The notes below the pieces were generated by a model that saw only the letters and a list, made by a program, of their open reading frames with translations, was not told the origin of the DNA and did no database searches. From Cytospora piceicola (lineage: Eukaryota > Ascomycota > Sordariomycetes > Diaporthales > Cytosporaceae), in NCBI GenBank assembly GCA_023375675.1, contig JALQBC010000035.1, positions 390,970 to 454,969 of the forward strand: a stretch of 64,000 nt of DNA, written 5' to 3'. Of this stretch, positions 25,795 to 37,700 are shown piece by piece (the stretch's first letter is position 1; every line of letters starts with the position of its first letter). Made by a program: the position numbers and the translations under genes.

Positions 25795-26250
25795 ACTGAG
25801 GCTGACTTGCAGGAGGTCAAGTAACAAGCACTTATGAACTCCAGTGCTCTGTCCGTCTTTCAATTTAGCATGTCGATCTCGAATCGGGAAGCATCAGTAC
25901 TCAGGGATATTAAAGAAACAGAATGGCGGTTGGGAAATTGCCTATCAGGGCTTCGCTGGCAGCGAAACACTCATGTGAGGTAATTATCAGAAATCCAATA
26001 TTGAACTGCTGGATGTGTATTCTTTAGGATCGTAGACAGAAGCACGAGGTGGATGATATTGAACGTTGAGTTTGTAAAAGTGGCTAGATTCACGTTTGGA
26101 GTCTTTTAGCGAGCAGAAATCAGAATGGGATAATACCTTATAGGGACCGGAGCACAATCCGAAACCTTACAAAACTGTTCTAAGTACCAAGATAGCTTGA
26201 AGAAGAGGATTGACTCAAATGACACCCCATTTAGGCCAGCTGGTCCCCCA
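25795..26250. other. Intergenic, nothing recognised
   Basis: This is the MFS 3' flank. I see no gene or repeat, though the missing 5' exon(s) of the adjacent peroxidase relic may have lain here. Confidence 0.5.
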
Positions 26251-26258
26251 ATCCGTAG

Positions 26259-27856
26259 GTGTCCTTCCTAGAACATATCCTCGTCGATGACGGGGGAGCA
26301 CACACCTCCAACTTCTCTTCGGCTATCAGCCCGTGTAGCTACTATGTGACCGCGGTCGGCGAGGCAGCCGTCAAGTCTGACCGGATAACTGCTGCGCATT
26401 GGATGCATATGGCCTTCCATGACACTGTGGCAGCCCCCCCCCCCCCCAGCCATTGTCACGGCCGACACAGGCGGACTCGACGCAAGGTTAAGCTTCAAGA
26501 CCCTACCCACGAACTCTAGCAGTGATGTTAATGACAGCTTCACGTTCTGGAGACCCTTTGTGAATGATGCTGTGTCAAGTACGTCTCCGTATACTTGGAG
26601 ATGAGCAGGCGAGGCTAAGTCATGGCATGCTGAAGGGGCGCAGTGGCAGACCCCGTTGCTATACGAGCTGTTATGTTCATGGGCCTTGTGGCGGACACAT
26701 AGATCCATATCGGTCATGGAAACTCGACGCCCAAAAGAAACAGATCCAACGACTGGTGTCACAGCCCCCTATACCACCATTGAGCAGACACTTCTCTTTT
26801 TCGACAATTCAAGTCGAATCGATCAGCCTCAGCCTGTAGTCACACCATGGGACCTATTCACCATCTCAGTGGCATGCCGCACCCCGAAGAGCCATTGCCT
26901 CACTCGCGGTGGGCTTGAAGCCAAGCCATACTGATTACCGCGCTAGGTGGATTTCCACAAGTAGTCCCAGCAACCGCCAGTCACGCCGAACAACACAAAC
27001 AGTGGTATGAGCCGACACGACCCGGGCTATATTTGACAGCATTATTATGCATGAGTATATCGACTGGGATGGCAACAAAAACGGACCCCTAGTAGCCACG
27101 GACAACAGTACTGCGCGATCCGGTTTGCGGCCGTACGAGTGTGACGCAGAGACCGCGACGCAGTCGCTGTAAGACATGGGTGATAAGTTTGATGGTGTCT
27201 GAGTTGAAATAGTGGGCCAGATGATCGATACTGTGCCCGCAGAAGTGAAGCTGCCGAATGCTATCATGTCTATGGCGGTGAAGTCGATCAATGTCTCGTT
27301 CGACCTTATCGGCCGAGCGAAGTTTGTCCTTGTCGGGGGACATCCGTGTGGGTCTTCCACCACTAGGTCAAGATAAGGCGATGAATATCGCTGGCAACCA
27401 CGCCAGCAAACACTGGCAACAGGTGACCCGGCTAGGCATGTCCAGGGCGCTGTTGGGCATGCTGGCGGAACATGCGCGGATGTCATGGACACATTGGACC
27501 CTAGATTTGACACGCAGCTCCATCCATTGGACGATAACAACATACTACCACTTCCATTTCCCTGTAGACCCAAACTCCACTTACACCACCCTCTCACAAT
27601 AAGTAGCAGCGGCTTCAGCACTCATATGTTCCTCACCCAGAGAACTTGTGTTCGTGTTCCCAACATGACAACAATGACCGGAAGCCTCGTAACTGTCCCT
27701 ATAGCTGCGAAACCGGGACATGTCGCCTCAGATGGCGTCGTTGTAGTCGCTCCAAAGGGGCAAGAGTGGACGTTGGGACCGAAAATCATACGTCATGACA
27801 TCAATGTAGACCCCGCCGAGGATACAATTGGCAGGGCAGATGGGTATCAGTCGTAA
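26259..27856 (+). pseudogene. Decayed secreted heme peroxidase (fungal class II-like)
   Basis: Fragments of one fungal peroxidase occur in order but in changing frames. First comes an ISPCSYYV..AAHWMHMAFHD block with the distal His of the FHD motif. Then a Ca-site-like TADTGGLDARLSFK follows in another frame beyond a run of 14 C. Next is a DPTTGV..TTIEQTLLFF block. A C-terminal stretch follows at about 27040-27340 (MHEYIDWDGNKNGPLVATD, then QMIDTVPAEVKLPNAIM), broken by TAA and TGA. The tail near 27,500-27,856 reads as the usual C-terminal beta-rich region. No signal peptide or start is left. Functional relatives oxidise phenolic substrates outside the cell. Several frame changes and stops make activity very unlikely. 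The family call rests on motif order. Confidence 0.7.
26434..26447 (+). repeat. Poly-C run of 14 inside the peroxidase relic
   Basis: Fourteen consecutive C lie between the FHD block and the GGLDA block. The peroxidase reading frame changes across it, so slippage here is one of the lesions. Confidence 0.85.
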
Positions 27857-28201
27857 CAAAGCTGGATCAACTCGGGGGTGGTGGTTATCGGCGCGGTGAG
27901 CGTCCGCGTCGCATCAGCAGAAACTGAGCACGACGACACCGTGTATCTGAGTCCGAGGGTGGCTGGGTGGTAGCAGAAAGTTAGGACTGGCGCAAAAATA
28001 CATGATATATTTCGCCAGAAACTGCAGCAATGGCACATTGAATAGACATAAAAAGGGCAGGACGAAAGCCTGTCTCCGCATTTGTGGTCCTCCACTTCGA
28101 AAAACGAGGTACCCATCATACCAGCTGTTGGATCATCCTGGTAACATCCGGTCAAGTGGAGCTGGAGGGAACGCGAAGGCGGGATGCCGAAATCCAGTAG
28201 C
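27857..28201. other. Short intergenic between peroxidase relic and gatB
   Basis: This is the 3' flank of gatB. No gene is recognised. Confidence 0.5.
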
Positions 28202-30130
28202 TCAATCACTCCAGACGCCGCCGTTCTTCGGCGGATCCTTGAACATCGTGTCAATCAGCCTCCTCAACGTCTCCTGGGCAGCCTTGGCATCCATCTGCTC
28301 CGCGGGGCCGGACCGCATCATCTTGCCAACTAAGAACATCAGCGCCCCGTCAGGATATTTCCTGTTCTTCGAGAAGTGTGGCTCGAATTTCGTCATCAAT
28401 ATCTTCTTCTCGCCCTTCAGCACCTTGATGGCCAAGGTCTCGTACTCCTCCTGAGACAGCTTCTGGAACCAAAGGCCTTCCTTGTCGATAGCCTGTTCAA
28501 TAGTGGTGTATCCGTCAGGATTGGCGCCGCTGAGGTCGCCGCGGAAGACGGCAAAGAGGAGTTCCTTGGCCACGCTTGAAGAGATGCGCTGAGCATGCAG
28601 GAAGGCGATGATGTCTGCGAGGTGCTGAGATGGGACGCGTGTGCATTCGCCTGAGGGTGTCATGCCAAGAGTTTCGACCGTGCCGTCAGCAGAGGCATTG
28701 CGCTCAGAGGTGAGGCGGCCAAGCTCATTGAGGACCCAGTTGGCAGCCAGAACACCGCATGAATCGTTCCACGCGTTGCCTAATTTTTTCTTGAGGCGTT
28801 GAATGACATCGTAGAAATACTCTAGCCGACCACCGCTGTCCAGCTGCATCAAGGCCATTGCATCTTTCGTCCTTAGGCCGTATTCGAGAACCAGGTCGTC
28901 AAGCTCAACATCGGGGAGATCGCCCATAGTTGCTTTCAAGTGCGAGACGACATCGTCGCTGATGATCAGCGGTCCCAGGTCTGGGTCCGGCATATAGCGG
29001 TAGTCAACCTCGCCCTCCTTCCCCCGGAGGCGCGTCGTCTCGGTGCCACCAATCGACCAACCACGAGTCTCGCCCGCGATGACGCCTCCCTGCTCAAGGA
29101 TAGCAATCTGCCTGTCACGTTCCGCAATGATGGCATCCTCCACGGCCTTGAAACTGCTCAAGTTTTTGATCTCGGTCCTCTGGCCCAACGGGTTGGACTC
29201 AAAGAATGGCTGATCTGTACTCCTCACACTGACATTGACATCAGCCCGTAATCCACCAGCCTCCATACCGCTGACACAGGCGTCCACGGAGTTCAAGTAT
29301 GTCTGGATCTTCCTCACAAGCGCGGCGGCTGTCTTTGGGTGGTGTATCTCGGGCTTGGTGATGATTTCAATGAGCGGGACGCCCACACGGTTGAAGTCAA
29401 CATACTGCACGCCGTCTGGCCGTGCCAGCGTCTTGGCTGTATCCTGCTCCATCTGTATCTGTTGAATGCCGACCCTAATGGCGTCTCCGTCCTCATCGGC
29501 AACCCCGTCTCTCTTATACAGTGTTATATGCCCTTCCCGTGCGAACGGTTCATGGAACTGGGTGATCTGGTACCCGCTGGGCTGGTCCCACCAGAAGTAA
29601 TGCTTGCGATCCCACCTACTGACCCGTTGTACGTCGCAGTTCAGGGCGAGGGCGGCTCGGACGGCGGGGATGAGGGCGTCGGTCTGGAATATGGGCTGCG
29701 AGCCGGGCATGGCGAGGTCGAAGAGGGCGACTCGGGTGTTGGGGTCATCGGTGGGAAGGGGAGGAGCTGCGACGGAGAAGAGCTTGTGGCCGGTGTTGAG
29801 CTGTGCGTGGATCTCGATGCCCACGGTGAGCTCCCAGCCGGGGACGACTTGTTTCGAGGCATTGTCGGCCTTCTTGCGGCCCGAGGCCTTCTGTGCCTTC
29901 TCCTCGGCCTTCAGCTGCTTGCGTAGGGGGACATGACTGGTTGCCTCCTCGTGTAGATGACTACTCGAAAGTTCCCCTTGGAGTCGTATGGGTGAGTAGG
30001 AGAACTGTCGGCGGGTATTTGCAGGTGAGAGCACTGGGCGGTAGTTTCGAGACAGACGGAGACAGCTCGGATGGTGGAGTTGTCCGCGGAGCAGGTATCT
30101 GCTGAGCTCGGAAACGGGTATTCGAGCCAT
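28202..30130 (-). CDS. gatB: Mitochondrial glutamyl-tRNA(Gln) amidotransferase subunit B
   Basis: A single exon encodes 642 residues, the PET112/GatB homologue. GatB works in the mitochondrial matrix in the GatCAB/GatFAB complex, turning Glu-tRNA(Gln) into Gln-tRNA(Gln). Residues 1 to about 95 are a basic, Ser-rich mitochondrial presequence. The GatB N-terminal catalytic domain starts at VGIEIHAQL. The family signature YVDFNRVGVPLIEIITKPE is present, as are GLRADVNVS, EIKNLSSFKAVE and the YRYMPDPDLGPL block. The C-terminal GatB/YqeY helical domain, which binds the tRNA, ends with LIDTMFKDPPKNGG. Length fits fungal homologues. The ATG at 30130 is the first in frame. This housekeeping gene is probably the most reliable marker for placing the organism. 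Confidence 0.97.
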   Translation of the reverse strand: MARIPVSELSRYLLRGQLHHPSCLRLSRNYRPVLSPANTRRQFSYSPIRLQGELSSSHLHEEATSHVPLRKQLKAEEKAQKASGRKKADNASKQVVPGWELTVGIEIHAQLNTGHKLFSVAAPPLPTDDPNTRVALFDLAMPGSQPIFQTDALIPAVRAALALNCDVQRVSRWDRKHYFWWDQPSGYQITQFHEPFAREGHITLYKRDGVADEDGDAIRVGIQQIQMEQDTAKTLARPDGVQYVDFNRVGVPLIEIITKPEIHHPKTAAALVRKIQTYLNSVDACVSGMEAGGLRADVNVSVRSTDQPFFESNPLGQRTEIKNLSSFKAVEDAIIAERDRQIAILEQGGVIAGETRGWSIGGTETTRLRGKEGEVDYRYMPDPDLGPLIISDDVVSHLKATMGDLPDVELDDLVLEYGLRTKDAMALMQLDSGGRLEYFYDVIQRLKKKLGNAWNDSCGVLAANWVLNELGRLTSERNASADGTVETLGMTPSGECTRVPSQHLADIIAFLHAQRISSSVAKELLFAVFRGDLSGANPDGYTTIEQAIDKEGLWFQKLSQEEYETLAIKVLKGEKKILMTKFEPHFSKNRKYPDGALMFLVGKMMRSGPAEQMDAKAAQETLRRLIDTMFKDPPKNGGVWSD

Positions 30131-30680
30131 TGGGGCAGACTCAGTAATGGCTCTAGAGTAACGGTCCTACTTGTTCAGCCTGTCTTCTGCAGGACAGTGT
30201 AGCAAGGACTGTCGCCAGTGTGCCCTTTACCGTTCTGTCTCCTTTGGCTTGGAGCTCCTAGAAAATCATATCGAGGTCAGCGCAGATAAGATAAGAGCTC
30301 CTTATGTAAGCCATGTGAGCTGGTGAGCTTGTCAGCTGCTGTCAGCCCGCCACTTGGCCCGTGCACGTTTCAGCGTCAAAGCTCGACTGTGAAGCGCTAG
30401 CGACTTTGAAGTGTCCGTAATGACATCACTCTAGCTACATAGCCTTACGGTTACGGTCTGCAGAGGGCCCACCTCAGGAATCAACACCAAACCACACCAC
30501 ACCAGCCTGCGCCCACTGCTTTGACACTCGCACTAGAAACATGTGATTGCACTTCAGGGTCCTTTCTCGTTGTGCTGATCAGCAGCGGACAGGAAAATGT
30601 GGTCGGACGTTTCTATATATCAAGAGAATTATAGATCACCTGTCCCTTGATTTCCGACCTGTCAAAAACCATTTCACCTT

Positions 30681-30688
30681 TATAAATA
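30681..30688 (+). promoter_or_regulatory. TATA box (TATAAATA) of the small Cys protein gene
   Basis: TATAAATA lies about 190 bp before the ATG and is followed by a long C/A-rich leader with ccatccaccatcc-type repeats and almost no G. That pattern is typical of strongly expressed filamentous-fungus genes. Confidence 0.65.
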
Positions 30689-30878
30689 CCAACAACTCCT
30701 ACAAATCCACCATCCACCATCCATCCATCAACCTTCGTCGACTCTTCCTCTCAGTTTGAACACGTTAAACCCACAACCACTCAACCTCGACCCACCCACC
30801 ATCCACGATTCGATAACATACCGAAATCAACATACTACCATACCAACAAACTTACCAAATACCACACGAACCGCCACG

Positions 30879-31130
30879 ATGAGCAAAAAGACCCAGTACA
30901 AGCCGACTGCCTCGGGCGACAAGGTCCCAGCCAACTGGACTGACATGCGGCCGCACAAGTGGTGCGGAAAGATGGACGCTGCGAGTCCAAGAAAGAAGAA
31001 GGCGAACAAGACCCACCTTTGCGAAGCATGTGCCAACATGAAGGCACAGGCACAAAGACTGGACTCCATCGCCATGTCCGACCGAAGAGGAGAGAAAATG
31101 GGCTGGCTGGCCGGGGACGATGGCTGCTGA
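30879..31130 (+). CDS. Small basic protein with CxxC, unknown function
   Basis: An ORF of 83 codons starts at an ATG in good context (CCACGATGAG), behind a TATA box and a C/A-rich leader. The protein is hydrophilic, Lys-rich and has no signal peptide or membrane segment. It has a WCGKM motif near residue 30 and THLCEACANM near residue 50, that is Cys followed ~20 residues later by CxxC, then a C-terminal Cys. This could bind zinc, but no known domain fits. The reading frame extends 41 codons upstream through the leader, so a longer form is formally possible. Promoter and composition support a real gene; the function is unknown. Confidence 0.6.
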   Translation: MSKKTQYKPTASGDKVPANWTDMRPHKWCGKMDAASPRKKKANKTHLCEACANMKAQAQRLDSIAMSDRRGEKMGWLAGDDGC

Positions 31131-33456
31131 TCCGAGGGTCGCTGGGAGGGACTTGATCCCGACCTTGCAGACACTATCAACAGCAATATGGCCAGTGTTG
31201 TATTCCACTTTAGGCCCTCCAGCTCAGAATTCCTCACTCGGAACATGGTTCAGCCAGCAAGCTTACACTCCCCGGATTGCCCAGTCTTACTTGAAGACAC
31301 GGACTGCGTCACGCGGGGCTAAAGCAACGACATGATACGCCAAATCACCTGTATACCGAACTATGAACACCAAGGAGATACTTACACGTCACCCACCTGC
31401 TGCAGCTGTCACTTAGGGAGCTGCCAGCTAAAGGACCAGAAGAGAAGACAAACCAGGCCACTGATATCGTCGGCCTTGGTAGTAATGATGAACTGGTCTG
31501 GTCGAAAATGCTGGTGGTTGTGTAGCAGATATTGAATGAGCCCTCTAAGCTTGTTGGCAATGCTCGGCGCGAATGGGATGCCATTTGCAGTTAGTGTTGG
31601 CCACGGGAAACGGGGGGAGGATACTCGAGATACCGACAAGCAGCGAGCAACGATCGTCACAAATGGTACAACGAGGGAGGAATACATGCGTGTCCGTCCA
31701 TGCTTGGATAATCCGAAATACAAGCTGCGTGGTGGTGGTGTTACTGACAAGCGATGTGCCTCTTCCACAAACACTCGGGGGCACAGCTCGATTGATACAG
31801 TACATGCAGGGCACAGCGATTACAATTAATAGTATGGTCCACCTGTGGAGGAATTCAACAATACTGAGTACTGTTGGCAAATCTCTGTGTGCGATATGAA
31901 GTCCTGGATCTTCTATCGACCCAATTCTCAAGGCCTGCGAGCAAATCGGTAGGCCTTGACCCCGTGGACCGTACTAGTAATTATGGTCCCTGTGCCGTAT
32001 AATGCGTCGGGGGGGAGGATTCGACTACAGCGTATTATCTTAATACCGCGCTTATTCAGAATAAGTACAAGGGATCCCCGTGGAAACATTTCTTCCGGAC
32101 AACTTGTGCTCGCACTCGCTTGTCCTGTCCACTTACTAATACCAGCTTCTCGATCCATACGTGTCTGTCACCGATCTCTTCCGACCAAGCCACCGGCAGG
32201 ACATCGAGTCTTCTAACATCACGTAACGCACCCCGCGGAGTTGCTCCACGGCGTCTCAGGCGTCAGCGAGCACGGGAAAACCACGGGATTAACAAAGACT
32301 GACCGTTTCATTGGCCTATGTGAAGGCTCGGAGATACCTCCGTGTTACTTGATTGGTCTTGAAAAAGAAACTATCCCGTCCTGATTGGTGGCCCCCAGTA
32401 CCGACTCCCAGCCTCGTGGTCTCTGGAAGCTGGCGTGTTTGTCATCTGGTCATGATCTTTTTCCCCCCCTCCTCCACAGAACCTACTTCCGGGACTTGAC
32501 TCGGATCACCTAGCGACTCAGCCCTAGCTGCGAGCCTAATCTGCCCTGACCCTGAGTTGTCAGTGACAGGTGGAGGAAGCTTCCCTATCTATTGTCCCTC
32601 TATGAGCACTTTTAGCCACTGGCGCCGACCTTGGCTGACCGAGCCACCTGCGACCCGGGCAAACCCTCAGCTCATGAGGCTCGTGTACCAGCTCGGTAGG
32701 TTGCAAACCCCTCCAGGAGACCCACCAGCAACTGCCCGAGGGGTCCGTTCTCCATTTCCAAGGTTGCTCTGCATTGAGCTTACCCCCATACAGTATTCCG
32801 TATCCCTCCTCCTGACACCTACATACCTTTCGAACCCCAGACTATTCTCCATTGGGCTGCTTTTGAAGTGACTGGAGAGCTTGCCAACCATCAGTGATCG
32901 GCTGGTTTCAATGCTAGTACTGGCTAGCAGGCAGTCGACGACTGCTTGCATCGAAGGTACGCCCATAGTTGCTGATTGGAACCCTCCTCCTTACCGAACC
33001 CATGGGGGATATGGTCAGGGTATGGCCACGTAAACCGGCCGGCCGAGACATTCTTCTCGGGGCTTGATAAATGCAACAGAACCCTAACTAAGCCTGTCTT
33101 CGACAACCCATAGACCGTTGCCTTCTTCGGCCGTCCATCATCAACGAGAAAGCAACAGAACATCAAACCAAGTCCAAGTCCACTCAGCGGTCTTGTTATT
33201 AGGTCTCGACAGCTCATCGGAGGCACTACCGATCCGACAACAACTGATTGAGTCCGTAGTCGCGCATGATAACTACCCATCGCGAGTAACAGATCCACCC
33301 CTGACCACATCGCATCATCTCTTCGAATGCCCCGGCCAAAAAGGCCCACCTGGATGTGTATAATCTCTTGACCTCCATCAAGCTCCCAATCACGCTCCCT
33401 CAACTCAGTCCACGTCGTGGAGCAGTCCGTGGGGGATAACTCGACCGTACTTTGCC
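31131..33456. other. Intergenic, no recognisable gene
   Basis: Only scattered short frames occur on both strands, without motifs. The last few hundred bases are the 5' flank of the bZIP gene, with C/T-rich tracts. Confidence 0.55.
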
Positions 33457-34530
33457 ATGTCCAGTTTGCATATAGCACCGCCCATGACGAACCCACCAAC
33501 CAGTTGCGCCACTGAGCCAACCGACGGCCGATTCTTCTCGCCATACCCAAATTACTACAGCTTCAGCAACCCCGGCTCGACATCGATCCAGCAGGGCCGG
33601 CCGGCCGATCCGACGAACAACGGCCAAGTGTATGCTGAGACCACCCTCGTCGACGTCGGCGGGCCGTTCGAGTCGCAGGAAGGAGTGAAGGGCATGAATG
33701 ACTTCATCCCGATTGGGGCCCAGGTTGCATGGGACCAAGGGGCGACGACATCAGACGCGATGGACCACTCGATGGGGATGACTAGCCCAATGTCGCAGTC
33801 CATGTCCATGCCACTAATCCCGGGCATCAGTAGCTTCGGGCCCATATTGAACACCTGGCCGATGCCTCCGGTGCAGAGAAGACGTCCCCCGAAGGGTGAA
33901 CCAACACCCAGGCAGCAAACGAGTAAGAAAAAGGCTCCAGCGGGAACGCAAAAGAATAAAGGTGATAACGACCAAACGACGAGCACACCGGCCACGAACA
34001 TACCACCAAACGCACCCCGAAACAAAACGGTGTCACCGAAGGACACCGTCATGACCCATGGCCAGGACGATATACCACCAGCCCCCACCACCAGCATGGT
34101 CCAGGCAGACTTTGACGACACCGGCATCATGGCAGGGTACTTCCCACCAGGACCCGACTCCCCGCCGCAGGGCCGGCCCGGCGGGGCGCGGCTGGCGACG
34201 CAGCGGGCGCGGAACCGGGTGGCCGCCAACAAGTTCCGGAAGAAGTCCAAGGCGGCCGTGGCGGAGCTGGAGGCGGTGGAGCGGGGCCTCAGCATGCAGC
34301 ACGAGCAGCTGTCGCGGATGGCGCGGGACCTGCGGGAGGAGGTGCTGGGGCTGAAGAACGAGCTGCTGATGCACGGGAACTGCGACTGCGCCATGATCCA
34401 CCAGTACCTGTCCAACACGGCCAGGAGCCTGTCGCTGGGGTGCCCGACGCCGAGCAGCAAGACCAGCACGGGCGGCCTGCCCTCCGTGACGCCGTCGTCG
34501 TCTGACGCGTCCTTGTCTAGTTCGAAGTGA
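33457..34530 (+). CDS. bZIP transcription factor, ATF/CREB type
   Basis: A single exon encodes 357 residues. The first two thirds are low-complexity (Pro, Ser, Thr, Met-rich, for example SMGMTSPMSQSMSMP) and likely disordered activation sequence. A basic region lies at about residues 246-268, RARNRVAANKFRKKSKAA, with the diagnostic N-x7-R spacing. It is followed by a leucine zipper (LEAVERGLSMQHEQLSRMA, then LREEVLGLKNELL). After the zipper comes HGNCDCAMIHQYL, a C-terminal CxC...I..YL element typical of fungal Atf1/AtfA-like proteins. It should act in the nucleus as a dimer on CRE-like sites (TGACGTCA). No upstream exon is needed. Neighbours give no hint of its targets. Confidence 0.92.
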   Translation: MSSLHIAPPMTNPPTSCATEPTDGRFFSPYPNYYSFSNPGSTSIQQGRPADPTNNGQVYAETTLVDVGGPFESQEGVKGMNDFIPIGAQVAWDQGATTSDAMDHSMGMTSPMSQSMSMPLIPGISSFGPILNTWPMPPVQRRRPPKGEPTPRQQTSKKKAPAGTQKNKGDNDQTTSTPATNIPPNAPRNKTVSPKDTVMTHGQDDIPPAPTTSMVQADFDDTGIMAGYFPPGPDSPPQGRPGGARLATQRARNRVAANKFRKKSKAAVAELEAVERGLSMQHEQLSRMARDLREEVLGLKNELLMHGNCDCAMIHQYLSNTARSLSLGCPTPSSKTSTGGLPSVTPSSSDASLSSSK

Positions 34531-34744
34531 AGGGGATGATGGGGTTGGGTAGAGGGATGTTTGTATAGGGTGTGATGGCGTTGGTGAACAACATATGAGG
34601 GGGGGATAGGCTCAGTCATTGCATTTCCATTTCGGGAGATGCAGCCACATACGTATACGAGGCGTGAGGGACAATATAGCGTGGGATACTGCATCTTGCA
34701 TTGATACCCACGAGAGTGCTGTCGGTAGGATGAATGTTTGACTT

Positions 34745-34794
34745 CGGGTGGTTCGAAGAAGCGAGGGCTCGGGTGGTTCGAAGAAGCGAGGGCC
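34745..34794 (+). repeat. Two-copy tandem repeat of 25 bp
   Basis: The unit cgggtggttcgaagaagcga plus gggct is repeated head to tail with one mismatch (t/c at the last base). It lies in the 3' flank of the bZIP gene. Confidence 0.9.
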
Positions 34795-37700
34795 CAGGTG
34801 TCTCCTAACAGAACCCTGGGATAAAGGCCTGGGAGGAACCAACCCCGGGCAAGAGCAAGAGAAGTATAGTTTAGACTGTTATGGAATAGAACATCACGAA
34901 CCTGATCCGAGAAGAGTCTTCATGTTGCCGAATATTTGCATGTTCGCTTGAGTGATATATGTTTCTTCCAGCTGTTCTCGAAGATATAATAGTCGACTTG
35001 AACATTATCGAGTCCTGACAACCTGTTTAACCAACCCATCCAAGGTTCAGTTGTACCTAGTCTTCTTGTCCATCATTTATCAGTGATAATGTCTCGAATC
35101 GAGTTAGTACTTGTAATATGTTCACCTGTCTGCAGGCTATTATCCCTTGATACTGTTCAAGTCTTGCAACATAGCCAGAGATTAGTGACCTATACTCGTC
35201 ATTTCTGCCCAGGGCTGAGGCAAGGATATAAACTCGGACATTTCGGGTCATATATGGCTGCGTGCCTATATAGAATTCGAATATCAAGGCTCTTTCGTCT
35301 TCGGGTCACCCAGGTGCCATTATATCATGGCCGGGATAATTGGGAAACCTCCGAGAAACATCCACAAGATACCACGTGTGCTTTCCGTGTACTGGTGTGT
35401 AGCTTAGTATTTTATTAAAGTACTGTTTCTGAAGTGTTGGCAAAGATCGCAATTTAAGGAAGACGAGGGACGGACTTCTATACTCAGACGAGATAAATAC
35501 TACTTACTGCCTGCCAAGGGCTCACCACATATGAGCCATTATGTGCTAGTAACTGTTTTATATGGAGTTCTCAACAAAAAAAATAAGGAAGACAAATACA
35601 TACGGAAACTTTACCCAATGTTGAAAGCTCTTCGATAAATCTAGAATATGTGCCTCTAGGATTGCTACCCTAGGGTACTTAGGTAGGCTCTCGGTATGTG
35701 CAGATGGCGGCTCTAATGAAGCTCGGATTCGCCACCTCCGCCCCTGAAACCGTCTCACAACCATCACCCCTGATATAGTAGATATGTGGGGTTATAACTT
35801 GAAGTGGCGTTTCCCGATCGACGGCGATCATTAACTGTCTTTTTCGACTGTGTGCCACCCAATAGCAAAACACCGTTGTCTCCGCGTTGCGAACACAGCA
35901 TCATCTGTGGCTCGCACGGAGCTCACCTCTGCATTTGTAACCCCCGTTGTTACCGCGCCTCACCGTGTCTCGCCGCCGACGGGAAACAGTCCATTGGACC
36001 ACAAATATTCACGCTTATCATGTAAATGTTTCAGGATGGCCTAGTTCAACAGAGCAGAAAGACACGCACAACCCCGTCTGCCCATGCTTTTACAGGGAAT
36101 CAAATCGGTTAGCAACGTGGCGACGTGGCCGCCTGGCAGCCTGGTGGTCAGCTTCTAGACTTTGACCGCACTACGAGGCGTACAGCGAACTGCAGCAACC
36201 CCGGCTCTGGCACTCACAGTAGGTGACTTCGGGGAACCGGGCAACCCCCCTAAGGTACGTGGGTAAGACTGAGCTTTAAAAGTCCTCCGAGGCCCCGGGG
36301 GCCGAACAACCGATGTAAGATACCGGCATGGTCTCGGCCAGTCCGACTACTAGCTTCCTTCTCGTCACCGGAGATGGGGCTGCATATGGTCTGAATATCA
36401 TGATATCATTCGGGCATTACTTTATCGTTTCTTAAGGATATCTGACCTTTCACCATGAGCTGTGTTGTGATTGGGAAAGGTAGCTTTGTAGCCAACACCA
36501 AGTCCGCCCTATTTACACCGCTATGAACAACGGGCCATCCTGGGCAGTCCAGACCAGGCCCATATGCAAGATTTTACGGCAGAAATGGGTACCCTGCTGT
36601 GGAGGATCGGGCTTTGATTGTATTTAGGCGTTTGAGGGTACCGACCGAGGACGAGGAAATGATGCCCGAAGTCTCATGCACTGAATGATATGGGCCCCTA
36701 GCGAACAACTTTGAAAGATTCAGCTCCAGCATCGCCGATGATTTATGTCAGGAACAACGACGATGCCGCCACGATGTTACGTTCGTCTAGACCAAGACTC
36801 GCGTCTGTTCAATACCTGCCGTATGAGGCCGAGCTTCAAAACGTGTCTTGTATGGTCTTCTACGACAAGATATGACCTTTGATACATCCATCGGGGATCG
36901 GGATTTCCACGAGCACGAAGTCGAGGTACTAATCATTGGTGGTAGTGTAAGGAGAAACCACTGCTCTAGCTAACAAAATCGGTGCCCACCCAGCCACCCC
37001 TTAATAAGTGACTGAACCTGGCCTGACAGCCGGATATGTCGCAGCAAGAAGTGCATAGCACTACCTAAGTAGGTAAACTATCAGGTAACCATATTTGATG
37101 CCACTCGAAAAGAACTGCACTCCATTGCTGATCTAAAGGAATAATCCATACTATCCCCAACAACACCAATAGTCTCGAGAAAGTTGTGTACTCTATACTT
37201 GAGTAAGCAGCTTCATGGCGCTTTCATTCGATGGATTCACACCAGGTGGAAAGGCCCACAAATAAAACTACATACACCACTTGAATGATTCTCTAGTGTA
37301 CCTATAGTACTCCGAGAGTACGTAATACATATTTATTCCTAGTAGTCTGGTCAAGCCGATCTTCCTCCATCCTCTACCGAGCCTGCAACCTCCCTCGAAA
37401 ATTCTCTCCCTTCCAAGCAACAAGCTTCCAGAACCGAAAAGGTTCCAGGCCCTCCAAACCACCAAGCATCTTGTTGCACTGATTGGAAACACCAAGTGCC
37501 TCCGATGGTGCAAGAGTTGAAGCATTAGGAAATGTTTTCTCGACTGTCTCGTCTCTGGAAAATACTGTATAATTATGCTGTGCCCAAGTCTGCCTGCATG
37601 CAGGAAATATACGGGCGAAGTAAGGCGGATGTAACCTTACTTGGTATGCCAACTCTCCATAGTCATTCAGTACGACATTACTGCTAAACGCCGTATTTCA

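Noticed and set aside
26268..26762. 164-codon ORF on minus
   Set aside because: It is antisense to the FHD/GGLDA blocks of the peroxidase relic, and its Gly-rich stretch is the complement of the C14 run.
26935..27621. 228-codon ORF on minus
   Set aside because: It is antisense to the C-terminal part of the peroxidase relic, which has clear family similarity on plus.
29339..29926. 195-codon ORF on plus across gatB
   Set aside because: It is the antisense shadow of the conserved gatB coding sequence and has no motif of its own.
36890..36960. Fragment reading EVEVLIIGGS as the start of an FAD monooxygenase
   Set aside because: The similarity breaks off after ten residues with stops in all frames. 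It is too short to call.
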